This document shows, piece by piece, positions 54,901 through 64,000 of a DNA stretch of 64,000 nucleotides (position 1 is the stretch's first letter; every line of letters begins with the position of its first letter). The position numbers and the translations under genes are program-made. This stretch comes from Armigeres subalbatus (lineage: Eukaryota > Arthropoda > Insecta > Diptera > Culicidae): positions 39,128,120 through 39,192,119 of the forward strand of contig NC_085141.1 of the NCBI RefSeq assembly GCF_024139115.2. Direction: 5' to 3'. The notes under the pieces were generated by a model. The model did no database searches, was not told the origin of the DNA, and was given only the letters and a program-made list of their open reading frames with translations.

Positions 54901-57900
54901 ATTTAATTAACGAACTTATCACCTGGCGAGATAGAAAAAAGTGTACAGTATGATCTACACTCATTCTAATCACATTCCGGTATTATTTTTATTGATTAAC
55001 TTTTCAAACAAGCTTTGCGGTTCACTATATTTACAACATTGCCTACCTTATCCGTGTGGCGAAGGAAAATCCAACAGCTTGCACTACAACACATAACATA
55101 TAGGCATCTTTGCCGTGAAATGTGGTCATTCCCTGATTTTGAAACGCTAGCGAACCTAGCGGTGGAAGTCAAGCTTTACTCAAGAACGAGCATAAGGCAG
55201 AGCAGCAGCGCATGCTTTTCTGTTTCTTTCTATCGCCTTGGATACACGGGAGGGCCGTTCGTTGATTGTTGATAAACAAAGAGTTCACTTTGAATTTTGC
55301 TGTTTGTTCTATGATGTCTATCTGTTTTGTGACTACAAGCAAACGCATGTAGCATCGTCATCAAAATCGATGCATTTCAAGTACTTGCACTACACTTTCT
55401 CACCTTTGGTTTTCACTACGCACTAAATTAATGGCATATGTTTCACTGAATTGAAAACTTATTCAAAAACAAACTCCCGGAAAGCGTTAAAATAAGCTTT
55501 TTTCCGAACTTCAAAGATTATATATTTTTTCCTTCGTCGCCTTGTTTACAGTCTAAGAACGTGTTGCCAAACTGACTCTTTAAACTGGAATAATCTTATA
55601 TTACACATCGGATAAAACATCATGCAGTCAATAAACTTCGTTTGTTCAATTATTTTCCGCTAGCGTAATAAAAGTAAAGTCTTCCAAATACATTTTTTCA
55701 TCCAAACTCGTCATGTATACCGAAATTTGGTACAACATTAAAAACGGGAAATAATTTCATAGAAGAAAATTTGATGGCAACGCTACCCACGTACATGTTT
55801 AGCTCTTGTGTTAGTTGTTTGACAGACTGATGCATTTTACTGAATGGAAGTACAACCAAACCTTTTTTATGCGATCTAAAAGAGGTTGCACAGGGATTTT
55901 TTTTTTTAACTGGAACAAAATGCAAACTAGTTTAGGACTTTCAAAATTAATCGACGTGGTAGTTGACTAATAATATTATTGTGCAAGAGGTCACAAATAG
56001 TTCGTCCAGTTATTCAAGAATTTTCCGGAATAAACAGCTTTAATACTACACTCGTGAACAAAGATCTGTAGTGCTGATTTAATTATGATACCCGCTCCTT
56101 GGGGTACAGAGGAAATATATTGTAGACAGTATAGGTTCTAGTCATCCTAGGAATCCATGAAGTAACGATTTCCGATCTACACGCGTTATCAAAGATGCAT
56201 TTGCCCGCTTTAAATTTGGTACATGCTCTCAGTTGTACAAAGAATAGAATGCGTTCACAGCATATGATCTCGGTCATCCAAGAAATCATTGGAATAAGGC
56301 CTTTGATCGACACGGGTAACCAATGATCAATTTCCCCGATTTAAATATGGTGAATGCTCTCTGTTGCACAAAGAATAGAATGCGTTCACAGCATATGATC
56401 TTGGTCATCCAAGAAATCCCTGGAATAAGGCCTTCCAATCTACACACGTAACCAAAGATCAATTTTCCCGATTCAAAAATGGTTCATGCCCTCTATAGTA
56501 GAAAGAATAGAATGCGTTCACAGCATATGATCTTGGTCATCCAAGAAATCTCTGGAATAAGGCCTTCGATCTACCCGAGTTACCAAAGACCAATTTGCCC
56601 ACTTGAAATATGGTACATGCTCTCTGTTGTACAAATAATAGAATGCGTTCACAGCATATGATCTTGGTTATCCAAGAATTCCCTCGAATTAGGCCTTCCT
56701 ATCTACACGCGTAACCAAAGATCAATTAACTCGATTTAAATATGGTACACGCTCTCTGTTGTACAAAAAACATAATGCGGTTAGGCCTTCGATCTACACG
56801 CGTTACCAAAACCCAATTTACCCGCTTTAAATATAGTACATGCTCTTTGTTGTACAAGGAATAGAATACGTTCACAGCATATGATCTTGATTATCCAAGA
56901 ATTCCCTGGAATAAGGCCTTCGATCTACACGGGTAACCAAAAATCAATTTCTCTGATTTAAATATGGTGAATGCTCTCTGTTGTACAAATAATTGGATTG
57001 CGTTCCCAGCATAATATTTTGGTTATCCAATAAATCCCTGGAATAAGGCCTTGCAATTTAAACGCGTAATTAAAGACCAATTTGTCCCTTTTACATATGG
57101 TACATGATCTCTGTGGTACAAAGAATAGAATGCGTTCACAGCATACGATCTTGGTTATTCAAGAATTCCCTCGAATAAGGCATTCCAATCTACACGCGTA
57201 TTCAAAGATCAATTAACTCGATTTAAATATGGTACGCGCTCTATGTTGTACACAAAAAAATATAATGCGTTAAGGCCTTCGATCTACAAGCGTTACCATC
57301 AAAGACGAATTTACCCGCTTTAAATATGGTACATTTTCTCTGTTGTACAAATAATAGAATGCGTTTACAGCATATGATCTCGATCATCAAAGAAATCCCT
57401 GGAATAAGGCCTTCGATCTACACGCGTAAGCAAAGACCAATTTTCCCGCTTTAAATAGCTCTCTGTTGGGCAAAAAATAGAATGTGGTACTTGTTGCGGT
57501 TTGGCAGAACCCAACCACATGGTACATGCACTCTGTAGTACAAAGAATAGAATGTGTTCACAGCATATGATCTTGACTATCCAAAGCATACCTGGGGTAG
57601 GGCCTTTCAATCTACACGCGCAACCAAAGATCAATTTGCTCGATTCAAATATGGTTCATGCTTTTTGTAGTACAAAGAATAAAATGCGTTCACAGCATAT
57701 GATTTTGGTCATCCAAGAAATCCCTGGAGTAAGACCCATCGGTCCACGCGAAACCAAACATCAACTGGACCGATTTAAGTATGACACAAAGAAATGATTA
57801 CCAAGTACAATTTCCATACACACTTTCTATTGTAGGTTCCACGATGGGCACATAACAATAATAATAGTGAGTTTTGAATGCGAAATTTGTAATTTATTTT

Positions 57901-59804
57901 ACGGATTGATTTTCAGTCACGGGTAATAGCATAGACATTGGTCACAGTTAGCTCATCCAGTTATAAGAAGTAGTATATCACTTAGTAGTAGTGGTAATTT
58001 ACAAATTGACTGCCATCGAGCCCCAAAGAGATCCCATTCCCGGATCGGAACATCGGTCGCATATCAATCGACATATCTTGACGAATTGAGATAATGTCTG
58101 TCTGTGTGTATGTATTTTTACACTGTGTATTGGTGTGTATATGTGCAGGAGAATTGCACATATTCGCTCAAAGCAAGATACATTCTCCGGAGTATCTTAT
58201 TCCAGTGTTTTCTTTGGAAAATGAGCCTAATCGGTGAATGCGTTCAAAAATTATGTTCGAAATATTATAATTTTAATAAGCGTATATGAAAAAACACTTT
58301 TTTGGCACTTATACTCATCCGATTTGCTCGCAACAAGTAGCATTTGGCGCGGATTGAAATTTGCATTGAAAATAAATGAATATTAATAGTGGAACATATC
58401 CTCCTAACAGTATTCTGTTTGACTTTTTTCATTTTTTCAAATGGCTCTATAACTTGGAAATGGACGATATTTTGTGACAGTACCTATACTGCCGTGAATC
58501 GCATATTTGTCCCATATGAATTGGAAACCCAGCAAAGATGGGACAGATCTGTGATTCACGGCAGTAGACTAGGTATACAAAAAAGCGTGGTGTAGAGGGG
58601 GATGGGGGTAGAAAAATCTAATAAAATTTGACCTTTGGGTCGGTTCGGTATCGTAGAGTAAAATATAACGCGCCGCCTATGAAAAATGCGTGCATATTTT
58701 CCGATTAGGGGAAAGTGGGGCAAGACGCACATATGGGGCAATATCGCCAACAGGAAATGTAGCATCAGTAAGCATCATTTTTACATTATGAATTACGAGG
58801 AGTAATGAAACTGGAAAACACATTTTTTTCAACCTAAATAACTTTTGAAATACATATTCGTTACAAGTTGGTTAGGTGGAAATTCATGTTTTCTCATAAT
58901 TTCGTAATCACTTAATTTAGGTTGTTATATCTAAAATTATTTGTTTTATGGCTGAGGCTTGAAGAACCGGCATTATGAACTATAAATCATCTAGCTTTTT
59001 ACCTCAAACGTCAATCAACCTTCTAATCTAACATAAACTATTCTTATTCAACTACAGGGCGCCTTCAAATTCGGTCTGTATGAAGTGTTCAAAATCCAGT
59101 ACGCCAACATGATTGGCGAGGAGAATGCCTACCTGTACCGCACCTGGGTGTATCTGAGTGCATCCGCCTCGGCTGAGTTCTTCGCCGACATCGCCCTGTC
59201 GCCGTTGGAGGCCGCTAAGGTCAAAATTCAGACCACTCCCGGCTATGCCAACAACATGCGGCAAGCCATGCCCAAGATGATGGGTGAGGAAGGTATTGCC
59301 GCCTTCTACAAGGGTTTGGTGCCGCTATGGTGCCGTCAGATCCCGTACACCATGATGAAGTTCGCCTGCTTCGAACGTACCGTCGAGCTGTTGTACAAGT
59401 GAGTATTAACTTCCCCTCTAGATTTTCTGTTGTCAATACAATCATTGTGTTTCCCTAGACACGTTGTACCGAAGCCACGTGCCGATTGCACCAAGGGAGA
59501 ACAGCTGGTGGTCACATTCGCCGCTGGTTACATCGCCGGTGTGTTCTGTGCCGTTGTGTCTCATCCAGCCGATGTCGTCGTATCCAAACTGAACCAGGCT
59601 AAGGGATCCAGCTCCATCGATGTGGCCAAGAAGCTCGGTTTCATGGGCATGTGGAATGGTCTGACGCCGCGTATCATCATGATCGGTACCCTGACCGCCC
59701 TGCAGTGGTTCATCTACGATGGTGTCAAAGTTGCCCTGAACATTCCCCGCCCACCCCCACCAGAGATGCCAGAGTCGCTGAAGAAGAAGCTGGGAGTCGA
59801 ATAA
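48936..59804 (+). CDS. mitochondrial phosphate carrier (SLC25A3 family), three coding exons
   Basis: Imports inorganic phosphate into the mitochondrial matrix (with protons) for ATP synthesis; an inner-membrane protein. Coding exons are 48936-49304, 59058-59398 and 59459-59804, giving 351 codons. Intron phases are 0 and 2, and both introns have GT...AG ends. The three carrier repeats carry P-L-D-L-V-K (75-80), P-L-E-A-A-K (172-177) and H-P-A-D-V-V (272-277), the expected P-x-[D/E]-x-x-[K/R] positions with the family's altered third motif. About 45 N-terminal residues look like a presequence. Start choice: the frame is open upstream to 48774, but the first in-frame ATG is 48936, in context ACACAATG. 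The first coding intron is 9,753 bp and full of repeats; the second is 60 bp. Codon use is strongly biased to C/G endings, as in highly expressed genes. Confidence 0.96.
49305..50542. other. phosphate carrier intron, 5' part, no gene
   Basis: AT-rich intron sequence. A short frame pair at 50253-50496 on opposite strands is not credible. No mobile element recognised in this part. Confidence 0.45.
50543..51000 (-). mobile_element. Feilai-related SINE fragments and a tRNA-like segment
   Basis: On the minus strand, 50880-51000 reads as a tRNA-like head (AAGGCGTAGGATTACCAATC), then TCAGGTGGGAAACATTCTCG, CACCCTGGACATAGTG. 50543-50569 matches the distal SINE part. Within it, 50645-50711 has a perfect 7-bp acceptor-like stem (GTGTCTT/AAGACAC) and a near-B-box GCGTTCGAGTCC, but is only 67 nt with a weak T stem, so it is a decayed tRNA-like relic. 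Confidence 0.5.
51130..51720 (+). repeat. low-copy repeat E, copy 2
   Basis: Matches 34355-34930 without the MITE. GGTCATTCCGCGCNAAGTGA occurs at about 51136 and again at about 51618, so the unit may be tandem with a period near 480 bp. Confidence 0.65.
51745..52520 (-). repeat. composite repeat J, copy 2 (inverted)
   Basis: The reverse complement of 35820-36530: the AATCCAAATCC-type array at about 52015-52300, then TATAAAGTAATTTATTATGA, GGTGGGTCTAGCAG in complement, the TACAGAGGTTCCC end in complement near 52455, and GTGGTTTATGGGCCACCCCT at 52500. The other hAT-like end is missing at the left. Confidence 0.65.
52540..52633. mobile_element. truncated hAT-type MITE (family of 47405)
   Basis: Right end GTGGCTACGCCACTG with a G-run and TTTTGTTTTTAG inward, as in the full element, but no matching left end. 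It directly follows composite repeat J copy 2. Confidence 0.6.
52640..53164. other. intron sequence, no gene
   Basis: Mixed intron DNA with short frames only (52478-52831 and 52729-52947). Nothing recognised. Confidence 0.4.
53165..54606 (-). pseudogene. R1-like LINE reverse transcriptase fragment, antisense in the intron
   Basis: Read on the minus strand from about 54606. The linker has [14 protein letters not shown], then D-P-W-like N-P-W-G-D-A-W. RT motifs follow: [34 protein letters not shown], and V-G-F-A-D-D-V. Then come the L-Q-F-A-x-H-K and [13 protein letters not shown] blocks. Several frameshifts and stops separate these, and L-N-V-R-N-A-F replaces the usual D-(V/I)-x-N-A-F, so a catalytic Asp is lost. 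Motif spellings fit the R1 clade. Endonuclease and ORF1 are absent. Confidence 0.75.
54607..56079. other. intron sequence, no gene
   Basis: About 1.5 kb of AT-rich intron DNA. Frames of 60-85 codons (for example 55015-55272 and 55698-55925) show no domain. Confidence 0.45.
56080..57790. repeat. tandem satellite array, about 131-bp unit, roughly 12-13 copies
   Basis: The unit can be followed through TGGAATAAGGCCTTCGATCT, then TTTAAATATGGTACATGCTC, then GTACAAAGAATAGAATGCG, then CACAGCATATGATCTTGG and CATCCAAGAAATCCCTGG. Spacing between successive TGGAATAAGG sites is about 130-132 bp. Some units are internally deleted (near 56765-56790 and 57245-57265) and the outermost ones are most diverged. 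Open frames here are repeat artefacts. The array lies wholly within the phosphate carrier intron. Confidence 0.92.
57791..58480. other. intron sequence, no gene
   Basis: AT-rich intron DNA with a TGTCTGTCTGTGTGTATG-like short repeat near 58095. Nothing else recognised. Confidence 0.4.
58481..58575. mobile_element. small palindromic MITE, about 95 bp
   Basis: TACCTATACTGCCGTGAATC and GATTCACGGCAGTAGACTAG are inverted arms with an internal TTTGTCCCAT / ATGGGACAGA pair. Only about 20 bp separate the arms. Borders approximate. Confidence 0.65.
58640..58720 (+). repeat. dispersed repeat F fragment
   Basis: GGTTCGGTATCGTAGAGTAA and AATATAACGCGCC, then GCATATTTT, match 20820-20920. Unknown type. 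Confidence 0.5.
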
Positions 59805-59943
59805 GTTTGTGTAGTGAATGCTGTAAACAAATTGTGATTAAGAAATAAGTTTTAACCACGTCGTCGAAGCTGTACAGTGAAACGTGTGTGAAGCAAAACG
59901 TGTATTGTTCGAACCAGGAGTTCGACTTTTGTAAGATCAAAGT

Positions 59944-59949
59944 AATAAA
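59944..59949 (+). terminator. polyadenylation signal of the phosphate carrier gene
   Basis: AATAAA, 140 bp after the stop codon, followed by A-rich and GT-containing sequence. The first canonical signal downstream of the stop. Confidence 0.6.
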
Positions 59950-60339
59950 AAATACGGGAAAGTGTATTTAAATCAAAATGAAGCTATGCAACGCCTTTTG
60001 GAATGTTCGCTGAAAATTGAGAATCACCCTTACTGGCGTACAAGTACAAGTTTTTCTTCAATTTCTACATATGCCCTGTCGTGTTATCAAGTGAGTATGA
60101 ATTAAGTGTTGTGTTTAAATATGATAATAGAAATTTGGGTTTGAACAATGTGCAATTTGAAGTACTATCCAGCTATCGCAAAGTGTTGACTTTTGCATGC
60201 TTCGGATTTGCCAAAACTGATCCTATCCTACTGTAGGATGTAAAAGCTGACAAAAAAATCATATTTGAACATAACACTTAAATCAGCATAGAAAAATTCG
60301 GTAGTTTTTTTTCAAGATTTGTTTCACTCTGAGGCGTCC

Positions 60340-60777
60340 GCTGTTTCCCATGTGGCGGAAAACCGCAGTAGGCCATCTCCGCGTGCGGAAGAAAGTCGCG
60401 AATTTGTCATCTGGCTGTCACCCACCCAACCCAGTGCGAGGGAAGAGAAAACTCGCGACTAAACTCTCGTCGCGTGCTTCCCTACAGCTGTAAAAGCGTG
60501 AGATTTGTTGTCTTTATGCTCTTTCGTGTCAGTCCGCTCGCATAATATAATAGGACTTCATTAGAACAGCAACGTAATCGAATAATTCTCTTTTTCTCCT
60601 GCTCAGTGGAAAACGGAAAACTTGTGTGCTCCGAGGAAAATTTGCTACTGTCTGGTTGCGCTCGGTCGTAGTAAGCTTCGAACCGACACACCGTTTGGCT
60701 GCCCGTGTGAGTCCGTACCGTGCGTGTGTGACAGATCAAAAAGAGTGTGGTGAAGAAGATCTCCGAGCCAAGAAAAG
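60340..60777 (+). promoter_or_regulatory. candidate promoter and non-coding first exon of a downstream gene
   Basis: This block is clearly richer in G and C than its surroundings. It has repeated CTCGCG and CGCGACT motifs and the arthropod initiator-like TCAGT at about 60527. It ends GCCAAGAAAAG followed by GTAATG, a fair splice donor at 60778. No coding frame on the plus strand is convincing. The 127-codon minus frame here lacks any domain. Confidence 0.3.
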
Positions 60778-62700
60778 GTAATGGACAGCAGGACGAGGTC
60801 GCAGAATTTTCTTCATTGATTGTAGGAAACTTTTTTTTGTTGCCTTGAGATGATTTTAGTGACACGATGTTGATTAGGATTATGCCGAAGTGATAAGAAC
60901 TGGCATAGCAAATACTATTTGGTTATACTTCGTCAAATTAATGAATGGACAGATCTATAAAGGAATGGCTGGTGTCAGTCTCGATTATGTAATGGCTAGG
61001 AAAATTCGCAAAAATTGATATTTTACCTACCTTGCAATGTCGTAGTGTATTGAAATAATGATAACTAATTTGAAAACATTGTTTCTTATAATCTTTTAAA
61101 CAAATTAGTCAACAATTATAAAAAAATTGTAAAATTGTGCGTGACATTCCTGTATCAAGGACGGAGGAACAACTATATTCGTCATTTTCTACGTTCTTAT
61201 CAGTTTAATGCACATATTATACGGTTCATGTACTACTATTTTAAACTTGTTGGCACTGTAAAGACTGGTAATTGATTGATTAGATTATGATGAAATTTCT
61301 TTGATTGCTCTGGCATCCCCAGTCAGTAGTGTAAATAGGTTTGAAACGGATAGAAACTTCAGTCATGGTCATCATATATCAAAAAGACAACCGGTTCATG
61401 GAGCTTCTTCGTTGACATGACATCCCCCACCAGCACATTGCCGTCTTGGAGCTTAGTGCTCATTAGGCACTTCTACAGTTACTTACTGCAAAATTTCTAA
61501 GCTTTCGTGTTTCATGAGGCTAATAAGCTATTTAGACTACGAGTTTTATCAAGTGTATCTTCAGATGAAACGTCATGTACATCAGTACCTACCAGGGAAA
61601 ATCGGATATGCAAATATCAATATCAAGACTATCAGTTTTGTTTTTTTATCCCTTAAATCAAATGCGCAATGTTGTTTCAAAACAACAAACCGAAAATACG
61701 TTTAATGTTAATGATTTCAATGGTTATTTACAGTCACTCTCAAAATTGAGCGTACAGCATGGATTACATGAATATATTCGAAAATTCCAAAGGGAATTTA
61801 ATTGTTGGCTTGGTTGTTTTTAATGCATTTCATTATTCATCCCTTCCTTCAATGTATGCGTGCATAAAATGGTTGAAATTTTTTCTCTAAAGTTCATTTA
61901 TTTGAAAATAATCTCAAAATACGCCTATTAGATGTGACAAAATTGAGCGTACAGCTAATGTTTTTCTATAAAATTTCTTATTATAAACACGATTAATGTA
62001 TTTTAATATTGTTTTTTCATGATTATATTTATAATAATAAACATCCGCTACTTAAACATTCAATGTTTTGAAATTAAACCATGTTTTGGTCAAAATGGCG
62101 AACAAGTGAGAGGTAAGAACATTGCTATTTAACAATTCAATGCCTGTGGGCAAAATAAATGCTTTAATTTGTATGTTTCACCGGCATCGTATCTTATATA
62201 TGATAGATAATCGAAATCGAACGAGACATACGATTAATTTGTGAAAATTCAGTCGGTAAATGATGAAAACAGATGTAAACATACAGAGAAAACGACAAAT
62301 GTTAGGAATGACATAATTCAAATTTAGTATGTCTTTAACTTAAATTTGTTTTTAAGCTCGATTATTGTCTCAGGTTTATCATCAAGAGTAATATTATTGA
62401 ATCCAATCATTCACAGTCAAATTCTAAAAGTACAAGGTGCATGTTAAGGTACCGAACATAAAAACAGCTTTTCAATCCCGTAGAGCACTTCTGATTGAAT
62501 ATTGAAAAGATAGCTTAAAATCGTAATTTCATAATTAAATTTGGATTGAACTCCACGGTCTGTTACCATAAGGGATACAATTTGATGATTTCCATGTGGC
62601 GAGTAAAAATAAACTTTTTTAAGAATTCGGCAGCTTATTTAATGATATCTTGGTGAATTTAAATGATTCAACCTCACGTTGACTGTGTGACTTTCCGCGT
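60778..62700. other. gene-free stretch (possibly an intron)
   Basis: AT-rich. The phrase CAAAATTGAGCGTACAG occurs at about 61742 and 61940 in the same orientation and may belong to a decayed Tc1/mariner-type end. No gene found in about 1.9 kb. Confidence 0.4.
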
Positions 62701-62994
62701 GCGCGTTTGTTTACTTTATCATCGTAGAATTTTTTCGGAAAAGTACCGAATCTAGGTCGTATAATTTAATTACCGGTGTACAACGACACGGTTCGAGTGC
62801 GTTACAGTGTCCCGGCGTTGTTGAGTCACCATATAAAGCGATTCTTTTCGACGCGGGCATTGTTTTCTTTATCGGTCACCCGCCGCTGCCGAAGCCGCAC
62901 AGTGAAGCACTTGACATTCTTTCTCCTACAAACGTGAAGTGTGTATAGCAAGTTATAAGTGCATACTAGCATTTTGTAATCCGGGCTGCCCACG
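62701..62994 (+). promoter_or_regulatory. probable 5' untranslated/promoter region of the LINE at the window end
   Basis: GC-richer leader between AT-rich DNA and the ORF1 start, with CGACACGGTTCGAGTGCGTT and CGTGAAGTGTGTATAGC. LINEs of the jockey and I groups carry internal promoters here. The exact left end is not visible. Confidence 0.4.
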
Positions 62995-64000
62995 ATGGAG
63001 TGGGCTCCGGATCCTTTTCCTCCAATCGGGGATCCAGGAGGTGGATCAACGACGGTCTTCTTTGACAACGATTACGCCGGAGCATTACTACCAGCATACA
63101 TGGACAAGGATGGAACAAAAGGGCCTATTCAAGTTCTCCGCATGCAAGCCGTTGAAGGAATACTGCCAAAGGATCCTTTCGTCATTCGCAAAACAATCGA
63201 GAAATGTGTGGGCACAAAAATAGACGGTGCCTTTCCCGAAGGCAAGCAAGGTACCAGTTACGCTTTGAAGATCCGTAGTACAAACCAAGTTAAACAGCTA
63301 TTGAGTCTGACAACTTTGATCGACGGTACCAACGTTAAAGTTAGTGAACACCCCACTCTAAATATCTGTCGGTGTGTAGTGAACTGTAGGGAGGTAATTG
63401 ATATCACCGATGATATTCTAAAGGAAGAACTGGCAGATCAGGGTATTCGTGATATTCGGCGTATAACCAAGCGAATAGGGAACACGAGAACGAACACACC
63501 CACTCTAATACTGACGATTGCAGGTACTATTATTCCACCGCATATCGACTTCGGCTACATCCGATGTAAGACGCGTCCTTACTACCCGGCTCCAATGCAA
63601 TGCTACAATTGCTGGAGCTTCGGGCATACTAGTAAGCGATGTCAGGAAACACGTCCAATCTGTGGAACTTGCTCAAAAGACCATGATATCGATAGAGACA
63701 GCCCATGCGGATTAGAAAATTACTGCAAGCGGTGCGATAGGTATAGTCACTCACTTTCCAGCCGGAAATGTCCAGTGTATTATCAAGAAAATGAGATCCA
63801 GAAAATTCGTGTCAACCGCGGCATCTCGTACCAAGCAGCTAGACGGCAATTCGAACAGGCGAACAGCCAAAACACTTTTTCGAGAATCACCACCGCAGGC
63901 AAGGACCAGCAGATCGCAGACCTTTCTTCCCAGATGAACCTTCTTCAAAGGGAGATGGAGAAGAAAAACAAGCAAATAGAAATTCTTGAATCTACTCTAG
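62995..64000 (+). CDS. LINE ORF1 (gag-like, three CCHC knuckles), runs off the window
   Basis: An uninterrupted frame of 335 codons from the ATG at 62995 to the window end. It encodes an RNA-binding ORF1 protein of a non-LTR retrotransposon. Three zinc knuckles lie in order: C203-C206-H211-C216, C223-C226-H230-C238 and C244-C247-H252-C259. After them comes C-P-V-Y-Y-Q-E-N-E-I and Y-Q-A-A-R-R-Q-F, then a glutamine/lysine-rich stretch that looks coiled-coil (about 295-335). Three knuckles followed by a C-P-x-Y-x-x-E-x-x-I motif are typical of ORF1 in the jockey and I superclades, the 'nucleic-acid-binding protein from mobile element' type. ORF2 would lie beyond the window. No damage is seen in this part. 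Confidence 0.85.
   Translation, partial: MEWAPDPFPPIGDPGGGSTTVFFDNDYAGALLPAYMDKDGTKGPIQVLRMQAVEGILPKDPFVIRKTIEKCVGTKIDGAFPEGKQGTSYALKIRSTNQVKQLLSLTTLIDGTNVKVSEHPTLNICRCVVNCREVIDITDDILKEELADQGIRDIRRITKRIGNTRTNTPTLILTIAGTIIPPHIDFGYIRCKTRPYYPAPMQCYNCWSFGHTSKRCQETRPICGTCSKDHDIDRDSPCGLENYCKRCDRYSHSLSSRKCPVYYQENEIQKIRVNRGISYQAARRQFEQANSQNTFSRITTAGKDQQIADLSSQMNLLQREMEKKNKQIEILESTL

Noticed and set aside
60482..60865. 127-codon minus-strand frame
   Set aside because: No domain, no splice context, and the block looks more like a plus-strand promoter or 5' exon.
1..64000. Endogenous viral elements (flavivirus- or rhabdovirus-like), bacterial transfer, CRISPR
   Set aside because: No frame resembling a viral polymerase, nucleoprotein or glycoprotein was recognised; all RT-bearing frames have LINE features. 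No direct-repeat/spacer array is present.

Overview
This window is nuclear DNA of an insect, most likely an Aedes mosquito (Ae. aegypti or a close relative). The evidence is tRNA-headed SINEs of the Feilai type with GAA-rich tails, RTE-like and R1-like LINEs, a copia element with a half-tRNA primer site, Helitrons, many MITEs, and two spliced genes of insect type. The species is inferred; no search was possible. There is no bacterial, CRISPR or phage content.

Host genes. Two protein-coding genes can be reconstructed exon by exon, both on the + strand. The first (40272-42773, four exons, 604 codons) is an SLC26-type sulfate/anion transporter with a C-terminal STAS domain. The second (48936-59804, three coding exons, 351 codons) is the mitochondrial phosphate carrier (SLC25A3 family). 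Its first coding intron is about 9.75 kb and holds an antisense R1-like LINE, MITE and hAT remnants and a roughly 131-bp satellite array. The other intron is 60 bp. A GC-rich block at 60.3-60.8 kb ending in a splice-donor-like site may be the first exon of another gene.

Mobile DNA, left to right. At 1-1500 is the 5' part of a minus-strand copia element: LTR, primer site and an uninterrupted gag-protease frame. At 2553-5856 is a full-length RTE-like LINE with an 11-bp target duplication and one visible frameshift. At 7.7-8.5 kb is a degenerate minisatellite. At 8.9-13.8 kb non-autonomous Helitrons are interrupted by other elements. At 14-18.6 kb are LINE remnants, including a 5'-truncated RTE copy with a 13-bp target duplication. 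At 19-25.4 kb are MITEs and duplicated low-copy repeats. At 27.2-29.6 kb is a broken Helitron helicase gene carrying a Feilai SINE and a MITE. At 31-39.5 kb and 43-48 kb are more MITEs, hAT-type elements and paired repeats. The window ends inside ORF1 of another LINE (62995-64000).

How it fits together. Most of the window is a layered record of insertions whose order can be read from target duplications and from 'empty' paralogous sites in the same window. The most informative link is that the short repeat beginning CTAGCAGACCCG is a minus-orientation Helitron whose 3' terminus closely resembles that of the helicase-bearing Helitron at 29573, as expected for an autonomous/non-autonomous pair. 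I found no convincing new functional system; the notable points are insertion structure and unusual non-coding arrays.
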